From Leptothrix discophora (GTDB lineage: Bacteria; Pseudomonadota; Gammaproteobacteria; Burkholderiales; Burkholderiaceae_C): 64,000 nt of DNA. The position numbers and the translations under genes were made by a program. Below are positions 52,504-60,588 of this stretch, one piece after another. The stretch covers positions 1 through 64,000 of the forward strand of contig NZ_JAUZEE010000009.1 in assembly GCF_030705305.1 (NCBI RefSeq). The letters run 5' to 3'. How positions within the stretch are numbered: position 1 is the stretch's first letter; every line of letters begins with the position of its first letter. The notes beneath the pieces were generated by a model that worked only from the letters and a program-made list of their open reading frames with translations, had not been told where the DNA came from and made no database searches.

Positions 52504-53202
52504 GTGAACCGCTTGCTTGAAACCCTGGCCGTGCAGCGCTGGGATGACCACCGCTACTACCACCACTGCCGCATCAACCAGAGCCTGCACCTGCTCAGCG
52601 CGATCAGCTTCCTGGTGTCCTACGTGCTGCTGTTCATCGACCCGGCCATGGCCGCCATCGTGGCGTGGTGCATCTCGATGCTGAGCCGCCAGGCCGGCCA
52701 TTTCTTCTTCGAGCCGCGTGGCTACGACGAGGTCAACCAGGCCACCGACGAGCACAAGGAAGAGATCAAGATCGGCTACAACATCCGCCGCAAGATCGTG
52801 CTGATGGGCGCCTGGGTCGTGATCCCGGCCGTGCTGTGGTTTGCGCCGTCGGTCGGCGGCCTGATCGAGCCGGCCACCGACTTCGGCGGCTGGGTGCATG
52901 ACGTGGGCATCGCCTGGCTCGCGCTGGGTGTCTCCGGCCTGATCTTCCGCGTCGTGCAGCTGTGGCTGACGCAGGACTTCATGACCGGCGTGGCCTGGGC
53001 CACCAAGATCATCACGGACCCCTTCCACGACATCAAGATGTACCACCGCTCGCCGCTGTACCTGCTGCGCGGCCAGCGCATCGACCCGATGGACCATGTG
53101 CGCAGCCATGTGGGTTCGCATGCGGGGTCGCATGCGGGTTCGCAGGCTGGCGCGTCCCCGGAAGACGGCGTTGCCGCCGAGGCAGAGAGCGTCACCCGCT
53201 GA
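52504..53202 (+). CDS. Membrane protein, distantly Mpo1/DUF962-like
   Basis: 232 residues from GTG at 52504; GAGGA at 52494-52498 supports this start. Four hydrophobic segments (about 30-48, 50-65, 100-118, 138-158). Histidines cluster: YYHHCRINQSLH, RQAGHFFFEP and FHDIKMYHRSP. The H...N...LH plus Q.GH..FE pattern recalls Mpo1/DUF962, an iron-dependent dioxygenase of 2-hydroxy fatty acids, but the match is distant and from memory. A Pro-free tail has three 12-bp repeats (HxGS units). It lies among lipid genes, divergent from GT4 and with Pho-type half-sites upstream. Confidence 0.65.
   Translation: MNRLLETLAVQRWDDHRYYHHCRINQSLHLLSAISFLVSYVLLFIDPAMAAIVAWCISMLSRQAGHFFFEPRGYDEVNQATDEHKEEIKIGYNIRRKIVLMGAWVVIPAVLWFAPSVGGLIEPATDFGGWVHDVGIAWLALGVSGLIFRVVQLWLTQDFMTGVAWATKIITDPFHDIKMYHRSPLYLLRGQRIDPMDHVRSHVGSHAGSHAGSQAGASPEDGVAAEAESVTR
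53107..53142. repeat. Three 12-bp tandem repeats at the Mpo1-like C-terminus
   Basis: Units CATGTGGGTTCG, CATGCGGGGTCG and CATGCGGGTTCG encode three His-x-Gly-Ser repeats; a fourth degenerate unit follows at 53143-53154. The frame is kept. Confidence 0.7.
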
Positions 53203-53261
53203 GTCCTTCGCAGGTGGGCGACGGGCCGCAGGCGGCCCTGACGCATCGTGCTATCCGACGC

Positions 53262-53289
53262 AGAAGGCCGGCCCTCGGGCCGGCCTTCT
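53262..53289. terminator. Bidirectional terminator-like hairpin
   Basis: A 13-bp perfect stem (AGAAGGCCGGCCC paired with GGGCCGGCCTTCT) with a 2-nt loop lies between the convergent Mpo1-like and aminotransferase genes. T-rich ends follow on the plus strand (CTTCTTC). It would serve both strands. Confidence 0.7.
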
Positions 53290-53306
53290 TCACGCCAGCC
53301 GCGTGT

Positions 53307-54962
53307 TCATCGGCCGAAGCGGTGTCCGAGCATCTCGCGCAGCAGGCCGCGCTTGATGGCCTTGTGGCTCAGCTCGGGCGGCGTGTCCCACCAGCCGTCG
53401 GCCTTCATCGCCAGCGCGGCGGCGACGAAGCGCTGCTGCACCTCGGCGAAGTCGGTGTCGTCGTAGTTCAGGCTGAAGATCAGCCGGCCGCTGCCGACCC
53501 AGCTCAGCGCCAGGCCCTGGGCGCGCAGGTAGAACTGCAGCATCCAGTGGTGGCGCGCCGGCTGCGTGTAGAGCACCGTCCAGACCGTCGAGAGGTTGGC
53601 CACCCGCACCGGCACGCCTGCCTGCGCCAGCGCGGCATTGAAGCGTTCGGCGCGGCCGTTCCAGCGGTCCTCCAGGCCGTCGTAGAGGGCCCGCACCTCG
53701 GGCGTCTCCAGGCGGTCGAGGAAGGCCTTCATCGCGCCCAGCACGTAGGGGTGGGCGTTGAAGGTGCCGCGTGCGAAGCAGATGTCGGCCGGACGATCCT
53801 CGCGATAGCGCTTCATCAGTTCATGCTTGCCACACACCACGCCGACCGGCAGACCGCCGCCCAGCGTCTTGCCGTACGTGACCATGTCGGCCCGGACGCC
53901 GAAGTACTCCTGCGCGCCGCCCGGCGCCAGCCGGAAGCCCATGAAGACCTCGTCGAAGATCAGCACGACGCCGTTGGCCGTGCAGACCTCGCGCAGGCGG
54001 TGCAGCCAGGCGGTGTAGGCCGCGCGGTCGTAGCCGGCCCGGCGGCTGCCGTCGACCAGCGACGAATCGCCCGGCGCGGCGCTGTTCGGGTGCAGCGCCT
54101 GCAGCGGGTTGATCAGCACGCAGGCGATGTCCTTGCGGCTGCCGATGACCTTCAGCGCCTGCTCGCTCATGTCGGCCAGCGTGTAGGTCTCGCGCGGTGG
54201 CAGCGGGTTGCCGGGGCCGGGCTGCACGTCCTCCCACCAGCCGTGGTACGCCCCGGCGAAGCGCACCAGGTTGCGGCGGCGGGTGTGGTAACGGGCCAGG
54301 CGCACGGCCTGCATGACGGCTTCGGTGCCGGACATGTGGAAGCTCACCTCGTCCTGGCCGGAGATGGCCTTCAGGCGGCGCATGTTCTCGATCAGCACCG
54401 GGTGGTAGGCGCCCAGCACCGGGCCGAGCGACTCGGCGGTCTGCACGCCCTCGGCGATGCAGGCCTTGTAGGTGTCGTAGCCCAGCAGGTTGACGCCGTA
54501 GGAGCCGGTCAGGTCGTAGAACTCGGCGCCGTCGAGGTCGCGCACCTTCACGCCTTCGGACGACGCCAGGAAGCCGCCGAGCTTGAGGTGCTGTCGCAGG
54601 TAGGGGCTGAAGGGGTAGGGCACCCGGTAGCTGCCGGTGAACTGCAGGTCGGCCAGCATCTCGCGCGCCTCGGCGGTGGCGGCGATGCTCTTCGGGTGGC
54701 GCGTGGCCAGCGTGTCGCACAGCCGGGCGAAGCCGGCGCGGCGGCGCGCCAGGACCTCGTCGGCCGCACCGTCGCAGCCGAAGAACTGGGCCTCGTCGTA
54801 GGCATAGCCGGGGATCTGCCCGGCCACGCGCTTGGCCATGCGGGAATGGCCGGTCAGCGAGCGGTGCTTGGCACGCGACAGCTCAAGCCGTCGATGAGCC
54901 TTGGGCACCAGCCAGGCCAGCGTGGCAAGCGCCACCGCGGTGAGCGCAAAGGAATCGTTCAT
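53307..54962 (-). CDS. Class III PLP aminotransferase with N-terminal membrane anchor
   Basis: 551 residues from ATG at 54962. The body matches glutamate-1-semialdehyde aminomutase-like class III enzymes: FYDLTGSYGVNLLGYD, SFHMSGTEAVMQAVRLAR, VRFAGAYHGWWEDVQPG, LIFDEVFMGFR, and the PLP lysine in MVTYGKTLGGGLPVG (about 365). Unlike soluble GSAM (about 430 residues) it has an N-terminal hydrophobic helix (about 4-20, LTAVALATLAWLVP) and some 90 more residues before the fold. Membrane anchoring and the lipid-gene setting suggest a lipid-linked amino or keto substrate. It is divergent from psd. Confidence 0.82.
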   Translation of the reverse strand: MNDSFALTAVALATLAWLVPKAHRRLELSRAKHRSLTGHSRMAKRVAGQIPGYAYDEAQFFGCDGAADEVLARRRAGFARLCDTLATRHPKSIAATAEAREMLADLQFTGSYRVPYPFSPYLRQHLKLGGFLASSEGVKVRDLDGAEFYDLTGSYGVNLLGYDTYKACIAEGVQTAESLGPVLGAYHPVLIENMRRLKAISGQDEVSFHMSGTEAVMQAVRLARYHTRRRNLVRFAGAYHGWWEDVQPGPGNPLPPRETYTLADMSEQALKVIGSRKDIACVLINPLQALHPNSAAPGDSSLVDGSRRAGYDRAAYTAWLHRLREVCTANGVVLIFDEVFMGFRLAPGGAQEYFGVRADMVTYGKTLGGGLPVGVVCGKHELMKRYREDRPADICFARGTFNAHPYVLGAMKAFLDRLETPEVRALYDGLEDRWNGRAERFNAALAQAGVPVRVANLSTVWTVLYTQPARHHWMLQFYLRAQGLALSWVGSGRLIFSLNYDDTDFAEVQQRFVAAALAMKADGWWDTPPELSHKAIKRGLLREMLGHRFGR

Positions 54963-55032
54963 GGGTCCGTTCCGTGGCCTTCGAGGGCCGTGGGTTGAAG
55001 CGAGACCCGATGTCTAACTTTCAGAATTGACA

Positions 55033-55050
55033 ACGTCATGAAAACGTCAC
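55033..55050 (+). promoter_or_regulatory. Pho-box-like pair overlapping the psd start
   Basis: ACGTCATGAAAACGTCAC contains GTCAT (55035) and GTCAC (55046), 11 nt apart with an A-rich spacer, but it overlaps the psd ATG (55038). It may be chance, or the true start may be further downstream. Confidence 0.3.
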
Positions 55051-55916
55051 TGCTGCAGAAGATCCTGGCCCAGGAAGACCTCAACTTCCTGCTCACCAAC
55101 CGGGTGCCACGCATCGCGCTGACCCGCTTCATGGGCTGGTACAGCCAGATCCGCAGCCCGCTGCTGGCGCGGCTGTCGATCGCGGTCTGGCGCTGCTTCA
55201 CCGACCTCGACCTGAGCGAGTCGCCGCCCCAGCGCTATGGCTCGCTGCACGATTGCTTCACGCGGCCGATCCGGCCCGAGGCGCGGCCCGTCGATGCGGA
55301 CCCTGACGGCCTGTGCAGCCCGAGCGACGCCATCGTCGGCGCCTGCGGCGCTGTGGAGGGCACGCGGGTCTTCCAGGCCAAGGGCTACCCGTACGAGCTG
55401 GCCGAGCTGTTCGGTCCGAACCAGGACACCACGCCCTTCCACGACGGCGTGTTCGTCACGCTGCGGCTGACCTCGGCGATGTACCACCGCTTCCATGCGC
55501 CGCAGGACCTGTCGGTCGAGCATGTCACCTACCTCAGCGGCGACACCTGGAACGTCAACCCGATCGCGCTGCAGCGGGTCGAGAAGCTGTTCTGCCGCAA
55601 CGAGCGTGCGGTGCTCAACACGCGACTGGCGCGCACCGGCGAGCCGATCGCCATCGTGCCGGTGGCGGCCATCCTGGTGGCCAGCCTGCGGCTGCATTTC
55701 CTCGACACGCTGCTGCATGTGCGCTACCGCGGCCCGAACGAGATCCCGGTGCAGGCGAGCTTCCGCAAGGGCGAGGAAATGGGCTGGTTCCAGCACGGCT
55801 CGACCATCATCGTGTTCGCGCCACGCGGCTGGACGCTGTGCGAGGGCATCGCCAACGGCGCGCGCATCCGCATGGGCCAGCCGCTGCTGCGGCCGGCGGT
55901 GCCGCCGGCGCGCTGA
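55038..55916 (+). CDS. psd: Phosphatidylserine decarboxylase
   Basis: 292 residues. Pyruvoyl enzyme making phosphatidylethanolamine. Core motifs: SPSDAIVGACGAVEG, TLRLTSAMYHRFHAPQD and FRKGEEMGWFQHGSTIIVF. Self-cleavage occurs before the Ser of the GST (about residue 254); the preceding residue is His where E. coli has Leu (LGST). The N-terminal amphipathic part (FLLTNRVPRIALTRFMGWYS) is usual for the family. It is followed after 63 bp by GT28 and shares its upstream region with the aminotransferase gene. It may not be the cell's housekeeping copy, given its setting. Confidence 0.88.
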   Translation: MKTSLLQKILAQEDLNFLLTNRVPRIALTRFMGWYSQIRSPLLARLSIAVWRCFTDLDLSESPPQRYGSLHDCFTRPIRPEARPVDADPDGLCSPSDAIVGACGAVEGTRVFQAKGYPYELAELFGPNQDTTPFHDGVFVTLRLTSAMYHRFHAPQDLSVEHVTYLSGDTWNVNPIALQRVEKLFCRNERAVLNTRLARTGEPIAIVPVAAILVASLRLHFLDTLLHVRYRGPNEIPVQASFRKGEEMGWFQHGSTIIVFAPRGWTLCEGIANGARIRMGQPLLRPAVPPAR

Positions 55917-55956
55917 GCGTCACCGCATCGACACGCTCCCGTCACGATTCCGACGC
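55917..55956 (+). promoter_or_regulatory. Candidate Pho box array upstream of GT28
   Basis: GTCAC (55919), GACAC (55930), GTCAC (55941) and GACGC (55952) follow at exact 11-nt steps in the 63-bp psd-GT28 gap, starting at the psd stop and ending 24 bp before the GT28 ATG. Confidence 0.65.
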
Positions 55957-55979
55957 GGTGGCTGCGGACCATCGCGGCC

Positions 55980-57164
55980 ATGCAGACCGTCGACCTTGTC
56001 TACTTCAACTACGGCGGCGGCCACCGTGCGGCCGCCGTGGCGCTGGAACAGGTGATCGCCCGGCAGCGCCGGCCCTGGCACGTGCGGCGCGTCGACCTGG
56101 TCGAGGTGCTCGATCCGAACGAGCAGTTCCGCAAGCTCACCGGACTCGCGCCCGAGGATCTCTACAACAAGCGGCTGGCGCACGGCTGGACCTGGGGCAT
56201 GAAGCCCGAGCTGAAGCTGCTGCAGGGCCTGATCCGCGCCAGCCACGAGCTGATCTGCCAGCGCCTGTCGCAGCACTGGCTGCGCAGCGAGCCCGACCTG
56301 GTGGTCTCGCTGGTGCCCAACTTCAACCGCGCGCTGTGCCTGTCGCTGCAGGCCAGCCTGCCGGGCGTGCCCTTCGTGACGGTGATGACCGACATCGCCG
56401 ACCTGCCGCCGCACTTCTGGATCGAGCCGGACGCGCCGCAGCAGCGCATCGTCTGCGGCAGCGAGCGTGCGCTGGCCCAGGCCCGCGAGGCCGGCGTGCC
56501 CGATGCCCGCCTGGACCTGACCACCGGCATGATCCTGCGGCCCGAGTTCCACGAGGCCCGGCCGATGACCCGCGACCGGCGCGAGGCGGGCCTGCGCGCG
56601 CTGGGCCTGGACCCGGAGCGCCCTGTCGGCATCGTGATGTTCGGCGGCGAAGGATCCAGCCAGATGCTGCGCATCGCCCGCGAGCTGGACGGCCACCAGC
56701 TGATCCTGATGTGTGGCCGCAATGAAGCGCTGGCTCACCGACTGAGCCAGCTCAGGCGCGGCGCGCCGCATGCGGTGGTCGGCTACACGAGCGAGGTGGT
56801 GGCGCTGCTGCAGCTGGGCAGCTGGTTCTGCGGCAAGCCCGGCCCCGGCAGTCTCAGCGAGGCGGTGCAGGCCGGCCTGCCGGTCATCACCTTCCGCAAC
56901 AGCCGCACGATGCCGCAGGAACGCTACAACACCGACTGGGTGCGCGAGCAAGGCTATGGCCTGGTGATCGGCTCGATCGGCCAGATCGGCGCGGCGGTCG
57001 ACGAGCTGCTGCAGCGCCTGCCCGAGTTCCGTCGGCGCGTGCTGGGCTGCGACAACCGCGCGGTCTTCGAGGTGGTCGACATCCTGGCCGACCAGCTGCT
57101 GCGCAGCGCGGCGGTGGCCGCTCCCACGCGGATCGGACGGGAACGCGCGCTGCGCCTGTCATGA
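55980..57164 (+). CDS. GT28 diacylglycerol glycosyltransferase (MGDG-synthase-like)
   Basis: 394 residues. The N-terminal acceptor domain begins VDLVYFNYGGGHRAAAVAL, the MGDG-synthase GGGH motif. The C-terminal donor domain contains VGIVMFGGEGS and FCGKPGPGSLSEAVQAGLPV, the GT28 nucleotide-sugar site. Related Agt and MGDG synthases make mono-glycosyl-diacylglycerol, notably under phosphate starvation in proteobacteria. It has its own Pho-type array, just after psd. It would use diacylglycerol from PlcP-like or PAP2 enzymes. Confidence 0.88.
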   Translation: MQTVDLVYFNYGGGHRAAAVALEQVIARQRRPWHVRRVDLVEVLDPNEQFRKLTGLAPEDLYNKRLAHGWTWGMKPELKLLQGLIRASHELICQRLSQHWLRSEPDLVVSLVPNFNRALCLSLQASLPGVPFVTVMTDIADLPPHFWIEPDAPQQRIVCGSERALAQAREAGVPDARLDLTTGMILRPEFHEARPMTRDRREAGLRALGLDPERPVGIVMFGGEGSSQMLRIARELDGHQLILMCGRNEALAHRLSQLRRGAPHAVVGYTSEVVALLQLGSWFCGKPGPGSLSEAVQAGLPVITFRNSRTMPQERYNTDWVREQGYGLVIGSIGQIGAAVDELLQRLPEFRRRVLGCDNRAVFEVVDILADQLLRSAAVAAPTRIGRERALRLS

Positions 57165-57173
57165 CCGTTACAC
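57156..57173 (+). promoter_or_regulatory. Possible Pho box upstream of the 5'-nucleotidase
   Basis: CTGTCATGACCGTTACAC has a perfect CTGTCAT first half and a weaker second half 11 nt later. It overlaps the GT28 stop and lies 46 bp before the nucleotidase ATG. Confidence 0.45.
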
Positions 57174-57219
57174 GGTGAATCGGCAGTGTGCGGACTTTCC
57201 TCCACACCCGAACCCGCCC

Positions 57220-59100
57220 ATGTCCGCTCGCCTCCCCGTCCTTCGTCGCCTGGTCGTCAGGTCCGTGCTGTTCACCGCCGTCCTGGCCGCCCTTGTCGGC
57301 TGTGGTGGTTCCGATGGCGAGACCACGGCGGCCACGACCTACGCGCCCATCGAGATCAACATCGCGCACATCAACGACCACCACTCGCAGCTTGAGCCGA
57401 TCGCGAACACGCAGCTCACGCTCGACGGCGTGGCCACGCAGGTTGACCTCGGTGGATTCGCGCGTCTGACCACGCTGTTCAAGGCCCAGGCTGGCACCCG
57501 CAACCTGCTCAAGCTGCACGCAGGCGATGCCGTGACGGGCACGCTGTACTACACGTTCTACAAGGGCGAGGCCGACGCGAAGATGATGAACACCATCTGC
57601 TTCGACGCCTTCGAGCTGGGCAACCATGAGTTCGACGACGGTGACCAGGCGACCCGCAACTTCATCGACGCGCTCTACACCCCGCTGTGCCAGACGCCGG
57701 TGCTGGCCGCCAACGTCGTGCCGGCCAGCGGCACGCCGCTGAACCCGGCCGGCGCGCCGGTCATCCGGCCCTACATCGTCAAGACCTACGACGGCGTGAA
57801 CGTCGGCATCATCGGCCTGGACATCGCCGGCAAGACCACCAACTCATCGCGCCCGCTGTCGACCACGCAGTTCCTCGACGAGGCGGCCACCGCGCAGCGC
57901 TACATCGACGAGCTCAAGGCGCAGGGCATCCGCCACATCGTGCTGATGACGCACCAGGGCTACGACAACGACCGCGCGATGGCCGCCCGCCTGAGCGATG
58001 TCGACGTCATCATCGGCGGTGACTCCCACACCCTGCTGGGCGACTTCACGGCCTTCGGACTGAGCAGCTCGGGCGCCTATCCCACCCGGGTCACCAACCG
58101 CGACGGTGACACCGTCTGCATCGGCCAGGCCTGGGAATATGCCAAGGTCTTCGGACTGATGAACGTGTCCTTCAACAGCCGCGGTGCGGTGGCCAGCTGC
58201 GGCGGCCATGCCTCGCTGGTGATCGGTGACACCTTCAAGCGCAGCAATGGCACCGCCTTCGTCGCCGTCGATGAGCCGACCAAGGCTGACCTGCTGACCA
58301 AGCTGGCCGCCGATCCGCGCATCAAGGTGACGACGCCGGATGCGGGCGCGGCCGCCATCTTGTCGACCTACACCAGCCAGGTCACCGCCGAGAAGGCCAA
58401 GACCATCGGCACCGCCAGCGAGGCGCTGTGCCTCGTGCGCGTGCCGGGCGAGACGACCAACCGCTCGGCCACCGTGCCGGGCTGCGAGACCGCCAACACG
58501 CTGGCGCGAGGCAGCGATGCGGCCCAGGTCGTGTCGGAGGCCTTCCTCAAGGCCAGCCTGCGCGCGGACTTCGCGCTTCAGAACGCCGGCGGCGTGCGCG
58601 TGCCGGTGGCGGCCGGCACGCTGACGATGAACACGGCCTTCACGCTGCTGCCCTTCACCAACGTGCTGGTCGAGATGAACGTGACCGGCGCGCAGATGGT
58701 GGCCGCGCTCGAGGATGGCATCGCCAACCACCTGGACAACCTGCAATCCACCGGCTCGCACCCCTATGCGGCCGGCCTGCGCTGGGACCTGGACATGAGC
58801 AAGGCCAAGGGCAGCCGTGTCACGAACGTCGAGGTGCGCAGCCGGGTGGGCAACACCTGGTCGGCGATCGTCCCGACCCAGACCTATGTGCTGGTGACCA
58901 ACGACTTCGTCGCGGCCGGCCAGGACGGCTACGCGACGCTTGGCGCGATCTTCCGCACCGGCGCCTACGTCAACACCTACCTGCTCTACACGCAGACCTT
59001 CGCCGACTACGTGATCGCCAACACGCCGATCGCGCGTCCGCTGGCGGGCAACTACGCGCACAAGTCGGTCATCACGGCCGCCGGTGTCACGCTGCCCTGA
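57220..59100 (+). CDS. 5'-nucleotidase / 2',3'-cyclic phosphodiesterase family lipoprotein
   Basis: 626 residues from ATG at 57220. A signal ending in lipobox LVGC (Cys28) marks a lipoprotein. The metallophosphatase domain has AHINDHHSQLEP, LHAGDAVTGT, ELGNHEFDDG, LMTHQGYDND and GGDSHT. The C-terminal 5'-nucleotidase domain has LQNAGGVRVPV and NDFVAAGQDGYATL. It would release phosphate from nucleotides in the periplasm, as UshA does. A Pho-box-like sequence precedes it and the phytase-like gene follows after 55 bp. Confidence 0.9.
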   Translation: MSARLPVLRRLVVRSVLFTAVLAALVGCGGSDGETTAATTYAPIEINIAHINDHHSQLEPIANTQLTLDGVATQVDLGGFARLTTLFKAQAGTRNLLKLHAGDAVTGTLYYTFYKGEADAKMMNTICFDAFELGNHEFDDGDQATRNFIDALYTPLCQTPVLAANVVPASGTPLNPAGAPVIRPYIVKTYDGVNVGIIGLDIAGKTTNSSRPLSTTQFLDEAATAQRYIDELKAQGIRHIVLMTHQGYDNDRAMAARLSDVDVIIGGDSHTLLGDFTAFGLSSSGAYPTRVTNRDGDTVCIGQAWEYAKVFGLMNVSFNSRGAVASCGGHASLVIGDTFKRSNGTAFVAVDEPTKADLLTKLAADPRIKVTTPDAGAAAILSTYTSQVTAEKAKTIGTASEALCLVRVPGETTNRSATVPGCETANTLARGSDAAQVVSEAFLKASLRADFALQNAGGVRVPVAAGTLTMNTAFTLLPFTNVLVEMNVTGAQMVAALEDGIANHLDNLQSTGSHPYAAGLRWDLDMSKAKGSRVTNVEVRSRVGNTWSAIVPTQTYVLVTNDFVAAGQDGYATLGAIFRTGAYVNTYLLYTQTFADYVIANTPIARPLAGNYAHKSVITAAGVTLP

Positions 59101-59155
59101 GCCTGGGCCGGTCGGCCTGAACGTCATCACGAACCTTTCTCCACCGGAGTCCGAC

Positions 59156-60541
59156 ATGTTCAAGTTCCATCCCGTCCTGACGGCGCTGCTGGCCTCGCTG
59201 GCCTGCGCCCTTGCCGCACCGGCGGTCCAGGCGCAGACCGAGGTCACCGCCGTGCTGGCCGGCCATGCCCGCCTGCCGCATGACGCGACCGTGGCCGCGC
59301 CGCGCGAGGCCGGGCCGCTGTACCAGACCGCCGGCAAGTTTGTCGCCGCCAACCGGCTGCGCGTCGAGAGCCTCGGCAGCGTGCCCGGCAACACCTTCGT
59401 CGGCGACCCGAAGTTCCCGCGGGCCTCGGGTGGCGCGCTGCCCATCCAGGGCCAGTCGGTGCAGGGCTTCTCGGCCATCGTGGCGCTGGGCAAGGACGAG
59501 TTCCTGGCGATGACCGACAACGGCTTCGGCAGCCGGATCAACTCGGCCGATGCGCTGCTGATGGTCCACCGTGTCAAGGCCGACTGGGCCTCGGGCCAGG
59601 TCCGCCGCCTGCACACGACCTTCCTGCGCGACCCGCAGCGCAAGGTCCCCTTCCTGATCCAGAACGAGGCCACCCGCGAGCGTTTCCTGACGGGCGCGGA
59701 CCTCGACATCGAGTCGCTGCAGGTGGTGGGCGACGAGTGGTGGATCGGCGACGAGTTCGGTCCCTACGTGATCCGCTTCAACCACCAGGGCGAGGCGCTC
59801 GGCCTGATCGAGACCACCGTCGGCGACAGGACCTATCGCGGCCCGGACCACCATTCGCAAGGCCGCCTGCCCAACTACCCGGCCGACGCCGGTGGCTGGG
59901 AGGTGCGCCGCTCCGGTGGCTTCGAGCCGATGGCGAAGTCGCCCGATGGCAAGACGCTCTACCCGATGTTCGAGTGGCCGCTGTGGGATGCCGCCAGCAA
60001 GGCGCAGGAACAGGTCGACGGCAAGCCCTACACCCGCATCCTCGAACTGGACGCGGCGAGCCGCCGCTACACCGGCAAGACCTGGAAGTACCGCTTCGAG
60101 GCCGTGGGCAACGTGGCCGCCGACTTCCAGCTGCTCGACGCCCGCACCGGCCTGGTGATCGAGCGCGACGACGCCACCGAAGGCGCCGGCCCGGGCTGCC
60201 CGGACGAGCCGCGCACCGACTGCTTCACGCGGCCGGCCCGCTTCAAGCGCATCTACAAGATCGACCTGGCCGGCGCCGATGCCGACGGCTTCGTGCGCAA
60301 GGTGGCCTACATCGACCTGACGAAGATCGCCAACCCGAAACGCCTGGCCAAGGTCGGCCCGAACGAGGACGTCTTCGTGCTGCCGCACCTCGGCCCGGAA
60401 GGCCTGACGGTGGTCGATGCGCGCCATGTCGTGGTCGTCAACGACAACAACTTCCCGTATTCGTCGGGCCGCCAGATCGGCAAGCCCGACGACAACGAGC
60501 TGACGCTGCTGGACATCGGCGCGCTGGTCGACGCGAAGTGA
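59156..60541 (+). CDS. Phytase-like esterase domain protein, exported
   Basis: 461 residues from ATG at 59156. Signal peptide (LTALLASLACALAAPAVQAQ, cleavage near 27). The body fits the esterase-like activity of phytase family (PF13449-type beta-propeller): GFSAIVALGKDEFLAMTDNGFGSR, DIESLQVVGDEWWIGDEFGPY, LPHLGPEGLTVVD and VNDNNFPYS. The acidic loops are metal-binding candidates. It probably hydrolyses organic phosphate esters outside the cytoplasm and is likely co-expressed with the nucleotidase upstream. Confidence 0.87.
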   Translation: MFKFHPVLTALLASLACALAAPAVQAQTEVTAVLAGHARLPHDATVAAPREAGPLYQTAGKFVAANRLRVESLGSVPGNTFVGDPKFPRASGGALPIQGQSVQGFSAIVALGKDEFLAMTDNGFGSRINSADALLMVHRVKADWASGQVRRLHTTFLRDPQRKVPFLIQNEATRERFLTGADLDIESLQVVGDEWWIGDEFGPYVIRFNHQGEALGLIETTVGDRTYRGPDHHSQGRLPNYPADAGGWEVRRSGGFEPMAKSPDGKTLYPMFEWPLWDAASKAQEQVDGKPYTRILELDAASRRYTGKTWKYRFEAVGNVAADFQLLDARTGLVIERDDATEGAGPGCPDEPRTDCFTRPARFKRIYKIDLAGADADGFVRKVAYIDLTKIANPKRLAKVGPNEDVFVLPHLGPEGLTVVDARHVVVVNDNNFPYSSGRQIGKPDDNELTLLDIGALVDAK

Positions 60542-60546
60542 GACCG

Positions 60547-60588
60547 GCCGTGGTTCTTCCGCTGACGCGTCAGCGGAAGAACCACGGC
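60547..60588. terminator. 42-bp perfect palindrome between convergent genes
   Basis: The bases from 60547 to 60588 are fully self-complementary with no loop (arms start GCCGTGGTTCTTCCGC). It begins six bases after the phytase-like stop and covers the last codons of the TRAP large permease (stop at 60570-60572). It probably acts as a terminator for both convergent transcripts. Confidence 0.75.

Noticed and set aside
57844-60427. Long open frames antisense to the nucleotidase and phytase-like genes
   Set aside because: The plus-strand proteins have signals and catalytic motifs; the antisense frames have none.
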